Shown: positions 41,530 through 51,195, counted from the first letter of the stretch. The stretch is DNA of 64,000 nucleotides from Lachnospiraceae bacterium (GCA_017482205.1 JAFUNK010000004.1:1-64000), one strand, 5' to 3'. The notes: generated by a model not told the origin, from the sequence alone. Program-made: numbers and translations.

Positions 41530-43317
41530 ATGAAAGGAAACAAATCACTGGGGAATAACCTATATGCATTTAAACTGGGCTTATCCATATCGCCCAAAAG
41601 AGTGGCTTTTAGTGGGATTAAGACATTTTTACGATACTTTGAGTGGTTATTCTTTAAAATATTTTTTATAAGATACATCATTAATGCTATTATGGCAGAA
41701 AAGACTTTTAAAGAACTGGCAACTGTGATTGCCATATTCTGTGGTATGTTCCTGATAACAACCATTATTAATACATATTATACACAGGTCTTAGAGCCAT
41801 TAACAGCAACTGATATATACCAAAAGTTGTATAAAAGATTGTTTGCCAAGGCAAAAAATGTGGAATTGAAGTGTTTTGAAGATGCAGAATTCTATAATTC
41901 CTATACTATGGCGATTGATAATTCGGCTGACCGTGTGATGAGTGGTATCGATAGTGTTTTTGATATCGTATTCGGAGTCATCGCAGGTTTTATATCTTTG
42001 TATGCGTTGTTCACCATTGATAAGATGTCCGTGCTTTTTATTATTTTCCCGATGATAGGTAATTTCTTCTTTGGGAAGCGGTTAAATAAGATGTACGGAA
42101 AACGTTATGAGGACAACGTATTAAATGACAGAAAAACCCAGTATATTAACCGAGTTATGTATCTTTCGGATTATGCTAAAGAGATGCGTTTATCAAATGT
42201 ATATAATATTGTAAAGGGGCAGTATAAGGAAGCGACAGATGATACAGTGGATGTGATGAACAAACATTCTAAGGACGGTATTGTAAACAATTGGCTGCAG
42301 AATGTATTTACATTCCCGGCTGTTTTTGAAGGCATCATGTTGTATTCTGTTTACAGGGCAATGATTTCCAAGACCATAGGTATCGGAGAACTGGCAGTTA
42401 TGTTTACGATTATGGATACTGCATCATGGATTATATTTTCCATGTACCGTAATATCGTAAAGGCTATGGAAAATGGCGTCTATTTAAACAACCTGATTAA
42501 TTTCATGGAATATAAAGAGACAATACCGGAAGACCAGACCGGTATCATACCGAATACTAACATAGAGAGTATAGAGTTTAGGAATGTGACATTCTATTAC
42601 AAGGAGGATGCACCTCTGATTCAGAACTTATCCTTTACGATAAAAGGTGGAGAAACCATTGCCTTTTGTGGACATAATGGCGCAGGTAAGACTACTATTT
42701 TGAAGCTGCTTTTCCGTTTGTATGATCCGGTAGAAGGTATGATATTGGTAAACGGTATCAATATTAAGGAATATGAATTAAAATCATACCGAAGACTTTT
42801 TGCAACTGCTTTTCAGGATTACAAGGTATTCGGAACCTCTATTTTCAGCAATGTTACAATGGGTAGAGAGGATATTAGCAGAGAAGAAGTGCAGAAAGCA
42901 TTGAGAAAAACGGGTATATTGGATGCAGTGAATCAATGTACGGAAAAAGAAGATACTGTCTTGACTAAAGAGTTTAATCAGGACGGTGTGGTCTTTTCAG
43001 GTGGGCAGACACAAAAATTGGTACTGGCGAGAGTATTTGCGCAGCCGGCAGAGATTAAAATTTTTGACGAGCCTTCTTCAGCGTTAGACCCGGTGGCAGA
43101 ATATGAACTGTATCAAAATATATTGAAAGAAAAGCAAGAGCACACCATGATTTTTATTTCGCATCGCCTTTCCTCCGTGAAAGATGCGGATAGAATTATG
43201 ATGTTTGAGCATGGTAAGCTGATAGAAGAAGGTACGCATGCGGAACTGATGCAATCAAATGGTAAGTATGCAGAAATGTATATGTTCCAGGCAAAGAACT
43301 ATCTGATTGTAGAATAA
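41530..43317 (+). CDS. ABC exporter half-transporter (membrane plus ATPase), first gene
   Basis: The ATG at 41530 has a GAAGGGGA site. The 595-aa protein has an N-terminal membrane domain (about 1-330, six helices) and a C-terminal ATPase: Walker A GHNGAGKTT, signature FSGGQTQKL, Walker B IFDEPSSALD and H-loop ISHR. The next gene encodes a second half-transporter, so the pair likely forms a heterodimer. The substrate is unknown; peptides or lipids are usual for this type. No precursor peptide or modification gene is seen nearby. Confidence 0.9.
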   Translation: MKGNKSLGNNLYAFKLGLSISPKRVAFSGIKTFLRYFEWLFFKIFFIRYIINAIMAEKTFKELATVIAIFCGMFLITTIINTYYTQVLEPLTATDIYQKLYKRLFAKAKNVELKCFEDAEFYNSYTMAIDNSADRVMSGIDSVFDIVFGVIAGFISLYALFTIDKMSVLFIIFPMIGNFFFGKRLNKMYGKRYEDNVLNDRKTQYINRVMYLSDYAKEMRLSNVYNIVKGQYKEATDDTVDVMNKHSKDGIVNNWLQNVFTFPAVFEGIMLYSVYRAMISKTIGIGELAVMFTIMDTASWIIFSMYRNIVKAMENGVYLNNLINFMEYKETIPEDQTGIIPNTNIESIEFRNVTFYYKEDAPLIQNLSFTIKGGETIAFCGHNGAGKTTILKLLFRLYDPVEGMILVNGINIKEYELKSYRRLFATAFQDYKVFGTSIFSNVTMGREDISREEVQKALRKTGILDAVNQCTEKEDTVLTKEFNQDGVVFSGGQTQKLVLARVFAQPAEIKIFDEPSSALDPVAEYELYQNILKEKQEHTMIFISHRLSSVKDADRIMMFEHGKLIEEGTHAELMQSNGKYAEMYMFQAKNYLIVE

Positions 43318-43333
43318 GGGGGCATTGAAGCGT

Positions 43334-45163
43334 ATGAAAAGAAAAAAAGAACAAGGTTTATTACATACCTATAAAAATAATTTTTATCTGATAAAAATAT
43401 GTTTACAGGCAGCACCGTCTGTAGTGTTTGCAGTGATTTTTGAAGCAGTTCGAAATGAAATTGTTACGTTTCTGGAATTTACCTTCGGATTAAACTATGT
43501 TTTGGAAGCTGTAGAATATCAGAAACCGTTCAGTGAAGTCCTTTTATTTTTAGTGGGATTATTTATATTTGTATTTATTGGATTATTGTTTAATGCAACC
43601 CTGTATCATCGGATAATGACAAAAGGAACACCAAAGATAAAGTACAAGTTCAAATCCATGTTATATGAGAAAGCCAAAACGGTTGAGCTGGAGTACTATG
43701 ATAATCCGGAGTATTACAACGAATATATTACTGCGATTTCTGAGGCAGACCAGCAGATAGACAGAGTCATTAATATGCTTTCTCAGTTGTTTGGAAGTAT
43801 AACCATGTTGGCTTTAGTAGGCGGATTCTATATTAGTCAGAATTTTGTTTCTCTGATTTTCGTAGTAGTTTCCTTTGTGTTATCTTTTGCAATAAACAGT
43901 AAGTTAAATAAGATGAACTATGATATTAAGATGCAGAAGTATACTCAGGTCAAGAAAAGAAACTATATCAGCAGAATTTTCTATCTGGCAGACTACGCAA
44001 AAGAAATCCGTTTACATCCTGAAGTTTCCGGACAGTTTGAAGGGGAGTTTGAGGAAGCCAACAAAGAAATTAAGGAGATAGATAAAAAATATGGCAAGAA
44101 GAAAATGCTTTTGTCCATCCTTAACAATTTCGGGTGTAATGAGTTTATTATTAATGGTATTTACATTGTTTATCTGATTTACTGTGCAGCAGTTTTAGGG
44201 ACAATCTCTTATGGAGACGTAGTGGTATTATTTAACAGCGCTAATCGATTAAAAAATCAGTTGCGTATAGCGGCACAATTACAGCCTTATGCCATGGAAA
44301 CCAGCATGTACGTGGACAGAATTCAGAAGTTTTTGAATTTAGAAGCTAAGATTGTAAGTACGCAGAATAGAGAGGTTTCCGATACACCACAGGAAATAAA
44401 ATTTGAACATGTCAGCTTTAAGTATGATAAAAAAGAGATATTGTCAGACCTGAATCTCAACATTCAACCTAAAACCAAGATAGCAATTGTAGGTTATAAC
44501 GGTGCCGGTAAAACGACTCTGGTAAAATTGCTGACGCGTTTGTATGACCCTACATCAGGAGAAATCAAACTGGGCGACCATAGTATAAAAGAATACAATC
44601 TGGAGCGGTACAGAGAACAGATTGGAGTAGCTTTTCAGGACTTTTGTGTATATGCGGCATCCGTTCGTGACAATATTGTGATGGATAAGAGCGAGAATAT
44701 AGATGAAAACAGACTTAAGGATGCCGTTGCACAAAGTGGTCTTTCAGAAAGAGTCGCATCTATGAAACACGGTCTGGATACACAACTTACACAGGAATTT
44801 GACACAGACGGTGTGAGTCTGTCCGGAGGCGAAAAACAGAAAGTAGCCATTGCCAGAGTGATTTATGCAGATAACAATATCGTGGTCATGGATGAGCCGT
44901 CTGCGGCATTAGACCCCATCGCAGAATATAATCTGAACCAGATTATCAGTAAACTGGCAGATGAAAAGACAGTTATATTTATTACCCACAGACTGGCGAC
45001 TACCAGAATTGCAGACAAAATCATTTTTATGGAGAACGGTAAGATTGAAGAGGCCGGAACACATCAGGAGTTGCTGATGAAAGACGGTAAATATGCAAGA
45101 ATGTGGAACTTGCAGGCAAGTCAGTATAATGAGATAAGCCAGACGGTTGTATGTGGTTCGTAA
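43334..45163 (+). CDS. ABC exporter half-transporter (membrane plus ATPase), second gene
   Basis: The ATG at 43334 follows GGGGGC; a TTG nine bases upstream is less likely. The 609-aa protein has the same plan as its neighbour, with Walker A GYNGAGKTT, signature LSGGEKQKV, Walker B VMDEPSAALD and H-loop THR. Both ATP sites in the pair look complete. It begins 17 bases after the first gene. Expression is likely set by the promoter at 41461 and the divergent XRE regulator. Confidence 0.9.
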   Translation: MKRKKEQGLLHTYKNNFYLIKICLQAAPSVVFAVIFEAVRNEIVTFLEFTFGLNYVLEAVEYQKPFSEVLLFLVGLFIFVFIGLLFNATLYHRIMTKGTPKIKYKFKSMLYEKAKTVELEYYDNPEYYNEYITAISEADQQIDRVINMLSQLFGSITMLALVGGFYISQNFVSLIFVVVSFVLSFAINSKLNKMNYDIKMQKYTQVKKRNYISRIFYLADYAKEIRLHPEVSGQFEGEFEEANKEIKEIDKKYGKKKMLLSILNNFGCNEFIINGIYIVYLIYCAAVLGTISYGDVVVLFNSANRLKNQLRIAAQLQPYAMETSMYVDRIQKFLNLEAKIVSTQNREVSDTPQEIKFEHVSFKYDKKEILSDLNLNIQPKTKIAIVGYNGAGKTTLVKLLTRLYDPTSGEIKLGDHSIKEYNLERYREQIGVAFQDFCVYAASVRDNIVMDKSENIDENRLKDAVAQSGLSERVASMKHGLDTQLTQEFDTDGVSLSGGEKQKVAIARVIYADNNIVVMDEPSAALDPIAEYNLNQIISKLADEKTVIFITHRLATTRIADKIIFMENGKIEEAGTHQELLMKDGKYARMWNLQASQYNEISQTVVCGS

Positions 45164-45209
45164 AAAATAAGAAATACTTGCAAGTTTTATGATTTTTACG
45201 CGGGTGTTG

Positions 45210-45238
45210 TTGACATTTTTTGTAATCGTGGGTATATA
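45210..45238 (+). promoter_or_regulatory. Strong promoter of an orphan small transcript
   Basis: TTGACA (45210-45215), a 17-base spacer and TATATA (45233-45238). No ORF with a ribosome site follows before the terminator-like hairpin at 45282-45340. Confidence 0.7.
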
Positions 45239-45244
45239 TATAAA

Positions 45245-45341
45245 TATGAAACCACATAGTGGATTCATATTTTCGAATAGCATATCCCTAGTAGTAATCC
45301 TCCCGCCATAAGGGAAGTGATGAAACTAGGGATATTTTTGT
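45245..45341 (+). ncRNA. Small RNA candidate (about 95 nt) with two hairpins
   Basis: A transcript from the promoter at 45210 would fold into ATGAA-a-CCAC-ata-GTGG-a-TTCAT (45246-45268). A second hairpin follows: a perfect 10-bp stem ATATCCCTAG/CTAGGGATAT (45282-45291 and 45326-45335) with a 34-base loop and then a T-run. The loop is rich in C and G near CCTCCCGCC, which could pair with ribosome sites. I do not recognise a known RNA family. It could also be a leader of the toxin-antitoxin genes downstream. Confidence 0.5.
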
Positions 45342-45422
45342 ACCATAACAAAAATTTAAATTGTTTCTAATAAAACACATAATTATTAGAAATAATAATA
45401 TTGCACCAATAATTGATGGAGG

Positions 45423-45472
45423 TGCAAATATTGCACTTTGTGATTGACAAAAGTGCAAATATTGCATTATCA
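45423..45472 (+). promoter_or_regulatory. Promoter and twin operator of the HTH-MNT/HEPN pair
   Basis: TTGACA (45444-45449), a 17-base spacer and TTATCA (45467-45472). Two copies of the near-palindrome TGCAAATATTGCA lie at 45423-45435 and 45454-45466. The second is within the promoter spacer, so a bound repressor would block transcription. The HTH on the first protein is the likely binder. Confidence 0.75.
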
Positions 45473-45492
45473 TATAGTTGGAGGTGCTAAAA

Positions 45493-45966
45493 ATGAACGA
45501 AATTAAAAAATTGAGAACTGAAAAGAAACTGACACAACAACAGGTTGCAGATTTAGTAGGTATTTCTTTGCGCTCATATAAATCATATGAAAATGATGAA
45601 GAAAAGAGAGAGACTATAAAGTATAAATATATCATGGAAAAACTGGCAGAGGTAAATTATATTGATGAAGAACATGGAGTTCTTGAAGTCGAAGATATAG
45701 TGCAAAAATGCAAAATGGTATTAGATAGATATGATGTGAACTTTTGTTATCTTTTTGGCTCGTATGCAAAAGGCAAGGCAAAATCTACAAGCGATGTCGA
45801 CCTTTTGATATCTGCGAATGTAAAAGGATTACAATTTTATGGCTTGGTTGAGGAGATACGAACAGAACTTCACAAGAAAGTAGACGTTTTGGATGTCAAT
45901 CAACTTAAGGATAATTTGGAATTAACGGAAGAAATACTAAAGGATGGAATAAAGATATATGGATAA
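45493..45966 (+). CDS. HTH-fused minimal nucleotidyltransferase (MNT antitoxin)
   Basis: GGAGG precedes the ATG at 45493. Residues 1-55 are an XRE HTH (KLTQQQVADLVGISLRSYKS). Residues about 75-157 are a minimal nucleotidyltransferase with FGSYAKGKAKSTSDVDLLI, which holds the GSxxxG...DxD catalytic motif. In HEPN/MNT systems the MNT protein neutralises the HEPN RNase, in studied cases by adding AMP to it. The fused HTH adds autoregulation. It overlaps the HEPN gene by 8 bases. Confidence 0.9.
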   Translation: MNEIKKLRTEKKLTQQQVADLVGISLRSYKSYENDEEKRETIKYKYIMEKLAEVNYIDEEHGVLEVEDIVQKCKMVLDRYDVNFCYLFGSYAKGKAKSTSDVDLLISANVKGLQFYGLVEEIRTELHKKVDVLDVNQLKDNLELTEEILKDGIKIYG

Positions 45967-46288
45967 TGTGAAAAATGATAATTACTATATTCAAAAAATC
46001 AAAAAGGATTTGGCGTTTATGGTAATACATATGCGAGATGTTGATTTAGAAGAATTAAATATAAATGAGATATTGCTGGATTCTATGTTGTTTCGTATGA
46101 TTCAGATTTCTGAGAATGCAAAGAGATTGTCGGATGAATATAAACAGGCTCATGGTAATGTTCCTTGGAATGCATTGTATGGTTTAAGAAATCGAATTGT
46201 ACATGATTATGGTAATGTGGATTTAAATATTGTATATGAAACATTAAAGAAAGATATTCCTGAATTGCTGGATATGATATCGGAATAA
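45959..46288 (+). CDS. HEPN-domain RNase toxin (HepT-like)
   Basis: The 109-aa helical protein has the HEPN motif RNRIVHDYG near residues 83-91 (R-x4-H with Tyr two residues after the His). This is the RX4HXY form found in HepT toxins, where the Tyr is AMP-modified by MntA. The rest (MLFRMIQISENAKRLSDEYK) is typical of the DUF86 group. It would cleave RNA when free of its antitoxin, which is encoded just upstream with overlapping reading frames. Confidence 0.9.
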   Translation: MDNVKNDNYYIQKIKKDLAFMVIHMRDVDLEELNINEILLDSMLFRMIQISENAKRLSDEYKQAHGNVPWNALYGLRNRIVHDYGNVDLNIVYETLKKDIPELLDMISE

Positions 46289-46405
46289 TATGGGAGAAGA
46301 TACATTTTCTTTACATAAAACAGGGAAATAAAGGGATACTGCATAATAAAACGATAGCGCCTAACGGCATACCAAAGTTTGCCTGTGGCAGAAAGTGAGG
46401 TCCCT

Positions 46406-46552
46406 ATGGATAAAAAAGAACAGGAACAGTATCACCGTCAGGAAAATCTCAATAAATTTAACAGTATCACGCAAAAAGAAAAGCCCGAAAACCAGAACCA
46501 GGAGCACAATGTGCGCAAGGAAGGTATTGGGCCTGTAAACCAGAAACGATAA
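46406..46552 (+). CDS. Small hydrophilic protein (48 aa)
   Basis: A short ORF with a GTGAGGT site. The product, MDKKEQEQYHRQENLNKFNS followed by ITQKEKPENQNQEHNVRKEG and a short end, is highly charged, rich in N, Q and K, and likely disordered. I do not recognise a function. Codon composition is like that of neighbouring genes, and the ribosome site supports translation. Confidence 0.55.
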   Translation: MDKKEQEQYHRQENLNKFNSITQKEKPENQNQEHNVRKEGIGPVNQKR

Positions 46553-46579
46553 AGAGAGAGTAGCAGAAGATTTCTAAGT

Positions 46580-46727
46580 CCATCCACAGCAAAAAGTTTC
46601 TGCGCAGACACGCTCCCGCTCCATGAAAAACGTAGCAGTATTAAGAATTTTTCTGCGCATAACTTGAAAAATTCAAGTGCTGACGTTTTCCAAGGGTCTG
46701 CGCCAGAAAGCTTTTTGCCGTGGATGG
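46580..46727. repeat. Long hairpin repeat, copy A (148 bp)
   Basis: The ends CCATCCACAGCAAAAAG (46580-46596) and CTTTTTGCCGTGGATGG (46711-46727) are complementary except one base. Inner parts pair too (TGCGCAGAC with GTCTGCGCC). Internal blocks (CAGACACGCT, CGCTCCATGA, CCAAGGGTCTG) recur in reverse orientation at 60947-61088. It lies between the 48-aa ORF and the convergent MATE gene. Confidence 0.75.
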
Positions 46728-46736
46728 TCTAAAGAA

Positions 46737-48110
46737 CTATTCTGTTACTCTCTCTTTGAGAGAGGACGAAATCTCCAGCCTCCTCATAATAACCCAATAG
46801 CTGATAACCAATACAATATCCGCACCGACCCATGCGGCAATCTCTGCGTAGAAGATACCGGTTTCGCCGATGAGTTTGGGTAAAAGCAGGGCAGTACCGG
46901 TTCGCATAAGCAGTTCTGCAATGCCGGAGAGCATGGGTAAAAAGGTGTTTCCGATGCCTTGTATGGCAGAACGTATTACATGCAGTAAATATAAAACAGG
47001 CAGGCACACACTCATAATAGCCAGATAGAAATAGGCAATTTTCATGGTAGCGGTTACTTCTTCGGGAGTACCAGAAATAAATCCGCTTAAAATCAGTTTA
47101 CCGAATAATAACATTAGCGCAGCAATTACAACAGAAGTAATGGTAGCGATTACCAGAGCAGACCGCATCCCTTGTTTGATGCGATCTTTTTTGCCGGCAC
47201 CTAAATTTTGTCCTACATAAGTGATGATTGCGTAACCGTAGGAGGTTGCGGCAATTTCAAGCAGTCCGTAAAGCTTGTTGGTGGCGGTAAAACCTGCGAT
47301 AAAGATAACACCGAACCCGTTGACTACGAACTGGACCACCATGCCTCCCACGGCAATAATCGCGTTCTGGAAGGCCATGGGAGAGCCGAGGTAAAGCAAA
47401 TGACCCAAGAGCCTGTTTTCGAGCTTAAAATCGCTTTTAGAGAGTCTTAAGATGTCCAGTTTGCGGATATGCCAAAAACAGAATATGCCTGATAATACCT
47501 GTGCAATCAGCGTAGCAATAGCTGCACCTGCAATGCCCCACTGAAAGCCAAATACAAATAATACGTCCAGCACAATATTGGTGATAGAGGCAATAATCAT
47601 AGCGTGCAGGGGCGTTTTGCTGTTACCCAGGGAACGCAGAATGCAGGCAAGCAGATTATAAAACATCACAATGGGGATGCCTGCAAACATAATATAAATA
47701 TATAAAAGAGAAGAAGGCATGATATCACCGGGAGTCTGTAAAAGATTAAGGACCGGTTTCGCAGCCAATATGCCTGCAATCACCAACACAATAGAGAAGA
47801 GTGCGGATAGGATTGCAGAGTTGCCAATAACCTTTCGCAAATGGACATAATCACCGGCACCGAAGTCCTGTGCCATTTTGATGGCAAATCCCTGAGTAAA
47901 GCCTTGAATGATACCTAACATCATCCAGTTTAGCCAGTCGGTAGCACCTAAAGCGGCAAGTGCATCCACCCCTAAAAACTGTCCGACTACCATGGTATCC
48001 ACTACAGTGTATAATTGCTGAAATATATTACCTGCCATCAGGGGCAGGGCAAAGGTAAAGAGTAATTTTACAGGCTTACCCTGCGTCATGTTTTGTACTT
48101 TGGAGGACAT
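46737..48110 (-). CDS. MATE-family multidrug or metabolite efflux protein
   Basis: The 457-aa membrane protein has about 12 helices and the MATE starts PLMAGNIFQQLYTVVDTMVV (about 19-38) and the second-half repeat GLLEIAATSYGYAIITYVGQ, then NLGAGKKDRIKQG. MATE proteins export cationic drugs or metabolites with Na+ or H+. The gene ends beside the copy A hairpin repeat, which may act as its terminator. The substrate is unknown. Confidence 0.92.
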   Translation of the reverse strand: MSSKVQNMTQGKPVKLLFTFALPLMAGNIFQQLYTVVDTMVVGQFLGVDALAALGATDWLNWMMLGIIQGFTQGFAIKMAQDFGAGDYVHLRKVIGNSAILSALFSIVLVIAGILAAKPVLNLLQTPGDIMPSSLLYIYIMFAGIPIVMFYNLLACILRSLGNSKTPLHAMIIASITNIVLDVLFVFGFQWGIAGAAIATLIAQVLSGIFCFWHIRKLDILRLSKSDFKLENRLLGHLLYLGSPMAFQNAIIAVGGMVVQFVVNGFGVIFIAGFTATNKLYGLLEIAATSYGYAIITYVGQNLGAGKKDRIKQGMRSALVIATITSVVIAALMLLFGKLILSGFISGTPEEVTATMKIAYFYLAIMSVCLPVLYLLHVIRSAIQGIGNTFLPMLSGIAELLMRTGTALLLPKLIGETGIFYAEIAAWVGADIVLVISYWVIMRRLEISSSLKERVTE

Positions 48111-48190
48111 AATAAAAACCTTTCATTGTAATCTTCAAAGAGATACTATATCATATAAATAGGAAAAGTCAATTGAAGGAGGTTTGATAT

Positions 48191-48985
48191 ATGGTTACAA
48201 AGCAGGATGTATTTAAAATGTTGGAAGACTTTGGAATAAAGCATGATGATAAAGTGACAATGCATACTTCTCTAAAAGCAATCGGAGAAATTGAGGGAGG
48301 TGCTGACGGGCTGATAGATGCCTTTTGCGAATATTTAAGTGATGGTCTGTTTATTGTGCCTACCCACACATGGGCAAATGTCAATAAAGAAAACCCTTAC
48401 TTTAATGTAAAAGAAACTATTCCCTGTATCGGTGCATTACCTACCGTTGCAGCATTCAGGCCTGATGCAAAACGTTCCTTACATCCTACGCATTCTCTTG
48501 CAGTGTTCGGAAAAGGAGCAGAAGACTACATTAAAGGAGAGGACAGGCATACCACACCTGCACCGGTAGGCGGAGCACTCAGCAGATTGTATGAGGAAAA
48601 GGGTAAAATTCTGTTAGTGGGAGTGGGACATGAGAAAAACACATATCTGCATGCGGTAGATGAACGGCTGAACATTCCTAACAGAATTAACACAGAAAGC
48701 TTTGTGGTAACGATTACAGATGCGGACGGCAACATATTCCAATCACAGCCTTTTCATCCGCACCACACCGAAGGTATCGACGTAGGCTGTTCAGATTTTT
48801 ATCCTAATTACAAAAAGGCATTTGAAGTGTTGGGAGGCGTAACTTATGGTAAATTGGGCAATGCATTGGTTTATTGTTGTGATGTAAAAAGGATTACCGA
48901 TATCGTAGAAAGGATTTGGAAGCATACAGACCATGACATTTGCGTGAAGGAAGAAGAAATACCGGAAGCGTATTATATCGAGTAG
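48191..48985 (+). CDS. AAC(3)-family N-acetyltransferase
   Basis: GGAGG precedes the ATG. The 264-aa protein has the antibiotic acetyltransferase (AAC(3)/YokD) pattern: VTMHTSLKAIGEIEGGADGL, FIVPTHTWANV, SLHPTHSLAVFGKGAED (with the conserved HPTHS) and LLVGVGHEKNT. Family members acetylate the 3-amino group of aminoglycosides, but many chromosomal homologs have other or unknown substrates. Resistance should not be assumed. Its start is 80 bases from the divergent MATE start. Confidence 0.88.
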   Translation: MVTKQDVFKMLEDFGIKHDDKVTMHTSLKAIGEIEGGADGLIDAFCEYLSDGLFIVPTHTWANVNKENPYFNVKETIPCIGALPTVAAFRPDAKRSLHPTHSLAVFGKGAEDYIKGEDRHTTPAPVGGALSRLYEEKGKILLVGVGHEKNTYLHAVDERLNIPNRINTESFVVTITDADGNIFQSQPFHPHHTEGIDVGCSDFYPNYKKAFEVLGGVTYGKLGNALVYCCDVKRITDIVERIWKHTDHDICVKEEEIPEAYYIE

Positions 48986-49087
48986 TATTTTTTGAATATA
49001 GAAAACAAATACCAACCGCCAATAACAGGTGGTTGGTATTTTTGTATGAAGTTCTTATAAAATATAATTACTGCCAAAGAGTGGGAA

Positions 49088-50980
49088 TTATGGGTCAATC
49101 TGAATATTATCGGCATTTGTTGAAATGGATATTGCAATTTCATAGACGTCGACATTAGCTCCGATAGAATAGGAACCAACATACGTGTATTGCAAAGAGT
49201 TTTCTTCTGGAAGAGACTCTATAGAAAAATCTTCTTTTTGTGCAAAATATACAGTATAGCCGCTATTGAGCCAGAATGCAATTTGTGATAGGGAATCCAA
49301 CTCCTGTGCGTTATCGTATACGGTTTTTATAATGGGATATTGAGGTTGTCCCCATATATAGCTTCCAGTTTCTGATAATCCGCAGATAGTACTGCTGACA
49401 TGATCATCATCGGTAATAAATTTTGTGTTTTCATCAAATGATTCAATAAAATTCATGGCAGTGGTGCCGTTTTCTGTGGCTGTAGATTCGTCCAGGATAA
49501 AAGAAATTAAACTGTTGCTACTTAACACGATTAAAAATATAGTAAGAAAACTTTTGAAAAAAGTATTTTTTTGTTTGTTTATAATTAATATAAGACCAAA
49601 CCAAAAACATAAAAGCCCCGGCATCATATAGCGTGAGACGAATACTGGTCGGATTATGAGAGAGGCGATGATTCCGACTAAGATGGTTCCAATTGGGACG
49701 CTGATACCCATGAAGGAGAGAAACAGTGTTGGATAGTCTGTCCGGTGTTTTAAAGCATTGCAGAGAAATAACATAAAGGAGGCAAACATTATAAGCAAAG
49801 TAATATTGTTATCCAAAAGAAAGTAAATGTAGCTGAGTACTGTGCCTGGTGTAATATCAGGAATCCAATAGTTGGAACTGATTCGTACGGCCTGTTTGAT
49901 AACAACAAATAGCCATGGCAAATATAAAGCAATGGTAGCGAAGGATATTAACAGCATACATTTTAGCTTTTGACGCTCTTTTATGATAATCCGGACCAGT
50001 AATACTAAGTATAAGATTGCAACAGCAACACACGCAAAATAGTGAGTATATGCGGCGGCAATACTAAATAAAAGAAATAGTGAAAAAAATTTCTTCTTAG
50101 AAGAAATAAGAATATAGTGAGCGCAAAAAAAGGATAAAGTTACAAATAACAAGGCCCAACTGTACATTCTGATTTCTACACCATAGGAAATCATATTAGG
50201 CATACCTAAAAGGCATAAGGAACACATGCCTGCAACAAAATTTCCAAATTCTTTCCGAACATGGGTAATAAGAAATACGAGCAAAATGATATAAGGAACA
50301 ACAGATACTGCTTTTGCCGTAAATATAGTAGGTACTTTAGGAAAGATAAGTTGTATGATATCAACAAAAAATTTTAAGATAAAGTAATAAAGCGGAGGAT
50401 GGACATCTGCTGCTGTGAGAGAAACTATATCAATATAGTTATGCTGGATCATTTTTAAAGAAAAGGCTTCGTCTGTCCATATATCATAGCTGAAAGAATA
50501 GTAACACTGGGTTGCAATGCCAAAGAAGGCAAAGAAAATGCATGCCACAAAAAACTTTTTTGAATGAAGCGTGGAATGTAAATGGTGAGAAATGATTTCT
50601 TTTTCAGAAGAAAAAATCATGTTAATAGTATGCAAGATAAATGGAAGGGAAAATATACTTCCGAGTATGCTGCATATTATAAGTAGAAAGCTTGCGTGTA
50701 TACTCAAATTTGTAGCCAAAGCAGTTACTTTGGAGGAGGAAATCCAATGTACAAAAAATATATAACCTGATAAGATTGCAATAATTGCTGAAGCAATAAA
50801 AATCCATTTTTCTTTAGGATACTTGAGGGTAGGAAAAGAGCGGGTTATAAAATATAGAATTAAGGCTGCAAAAAGAGAGGAAAAAATCCCCATAAACCTT
50901 GCCGGGGCAATCAATAAGAAGAAAGAAGCACCGGAAATAATGAAAGTGAGATTTTTGAATAAGATATTGTTATAAGTCAT
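49088..50980 (-). CDS. Polytopic membrane glycosyltransferase (GT39/ArnT-like)
   Basis: The 630-aa protein has more than 12 membrane helices. The loop after an early helix has the DIWTDEAFSLKMIQHNY segment with the acidic catalytic pair, then LTAADVHPPLYYFILKFF. These are marks of GT-C enzymes using polyprenyl-phosphate sugars. A soluble C-terminal part (about 505-630) follows. It likely glycosylates a lipid or wall polymer outside the membrane. There is no neighbouring polysaccharide cluster, and the base composition is more AT-rich than nearby genes, which hints at transfer. Confidence 0.82.
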   Translation of the reverse strand: MTYNNILFKNLTFIISGASFFLLIAPARFMGIFSSLFAALILYFITRSFPTLKYPKEKWIFIASAIIAILSGYIFFVHWISSSKVTALATNLSIHASFLLIICSILGSIFSLPFILHTINMIFSSEKEIISHHLHSTLHSKKFFVACIFFAFFGIATQCYYSFSYDIWTDEAFSLKMIQHNYIDIVSLTAADVHPPLYYFILKFFVDIIQLIFPKVPTIFTAKAVSVVPYIILLVFLITHVRKEFGNFVAGMCSLCLLGMPNMISYGVEIRMYSWALLFVTLSFFCAHYILISSKKKFFSLFLLFSIAAAYTHYFACVAVAILYLVLLVRIIIKERQKLKCMLLISFATIALYLPWLFVVIKQAVRISSNYWIPDITPGTVLSYIYFLLDNNITLLIMFASFMLFLCNALKHRTDYPTLFLSFMGISVPIGTILVGIIASLIIRPVFVSRYMMPGLLCFWFGLILIINKQKNTFFKSFLTIFLIVLSSNSLISFILDESTATENGTTAMNFIESFDENTKFITDDDHVSSTICGLSETGSYIWGQPQYPIIKTVYDNAQELDSLSQIAFWLNSGYTVYFAQKEDFSIESLPEENSLQYTYVGSYSIGANVDVYEIAISISTNADNIQIDP

Positions 50981-51117
50981 TATTATAGCCTTTCCGTTAC
51001 ATTAGTAATGAATTGTTGTAAGAATAAAAAATATTTGATGGTAATATTTGAGGAGTTCGTGCATTTTATTCAGAATATTAAAATAAAACCATGTAAATCT
51101 ATAATACGCCTGATAAC

Positions 51118-51150
51118 ATGTTCTAGTCAACTGAAAGTTGATTAGAACAT
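51118..51150. promoter_or_regulatory. Inverted repeat operator before an XRE gene
   Basis: ATGTTCTAGTCAACT and AGTTGATTAGAACAT form 15-base arms with one mismatch around three bases. It lies 46 bases upstream of the XRE start and may be its autoregulatory site. Confidence 0.65.
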
Positions 51151-51195
51151 CATAAGTAGACAAAAGGGGAATATAATGTTTTTGGGAGTGATTAC

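Noticed and set aside
48191-48985. Calling the AAC(3)-like gene an aminoglycoside resistance gene
   Set aside because: Chromosomal family members often have other substrates, and sequence alone does not show drug activity.
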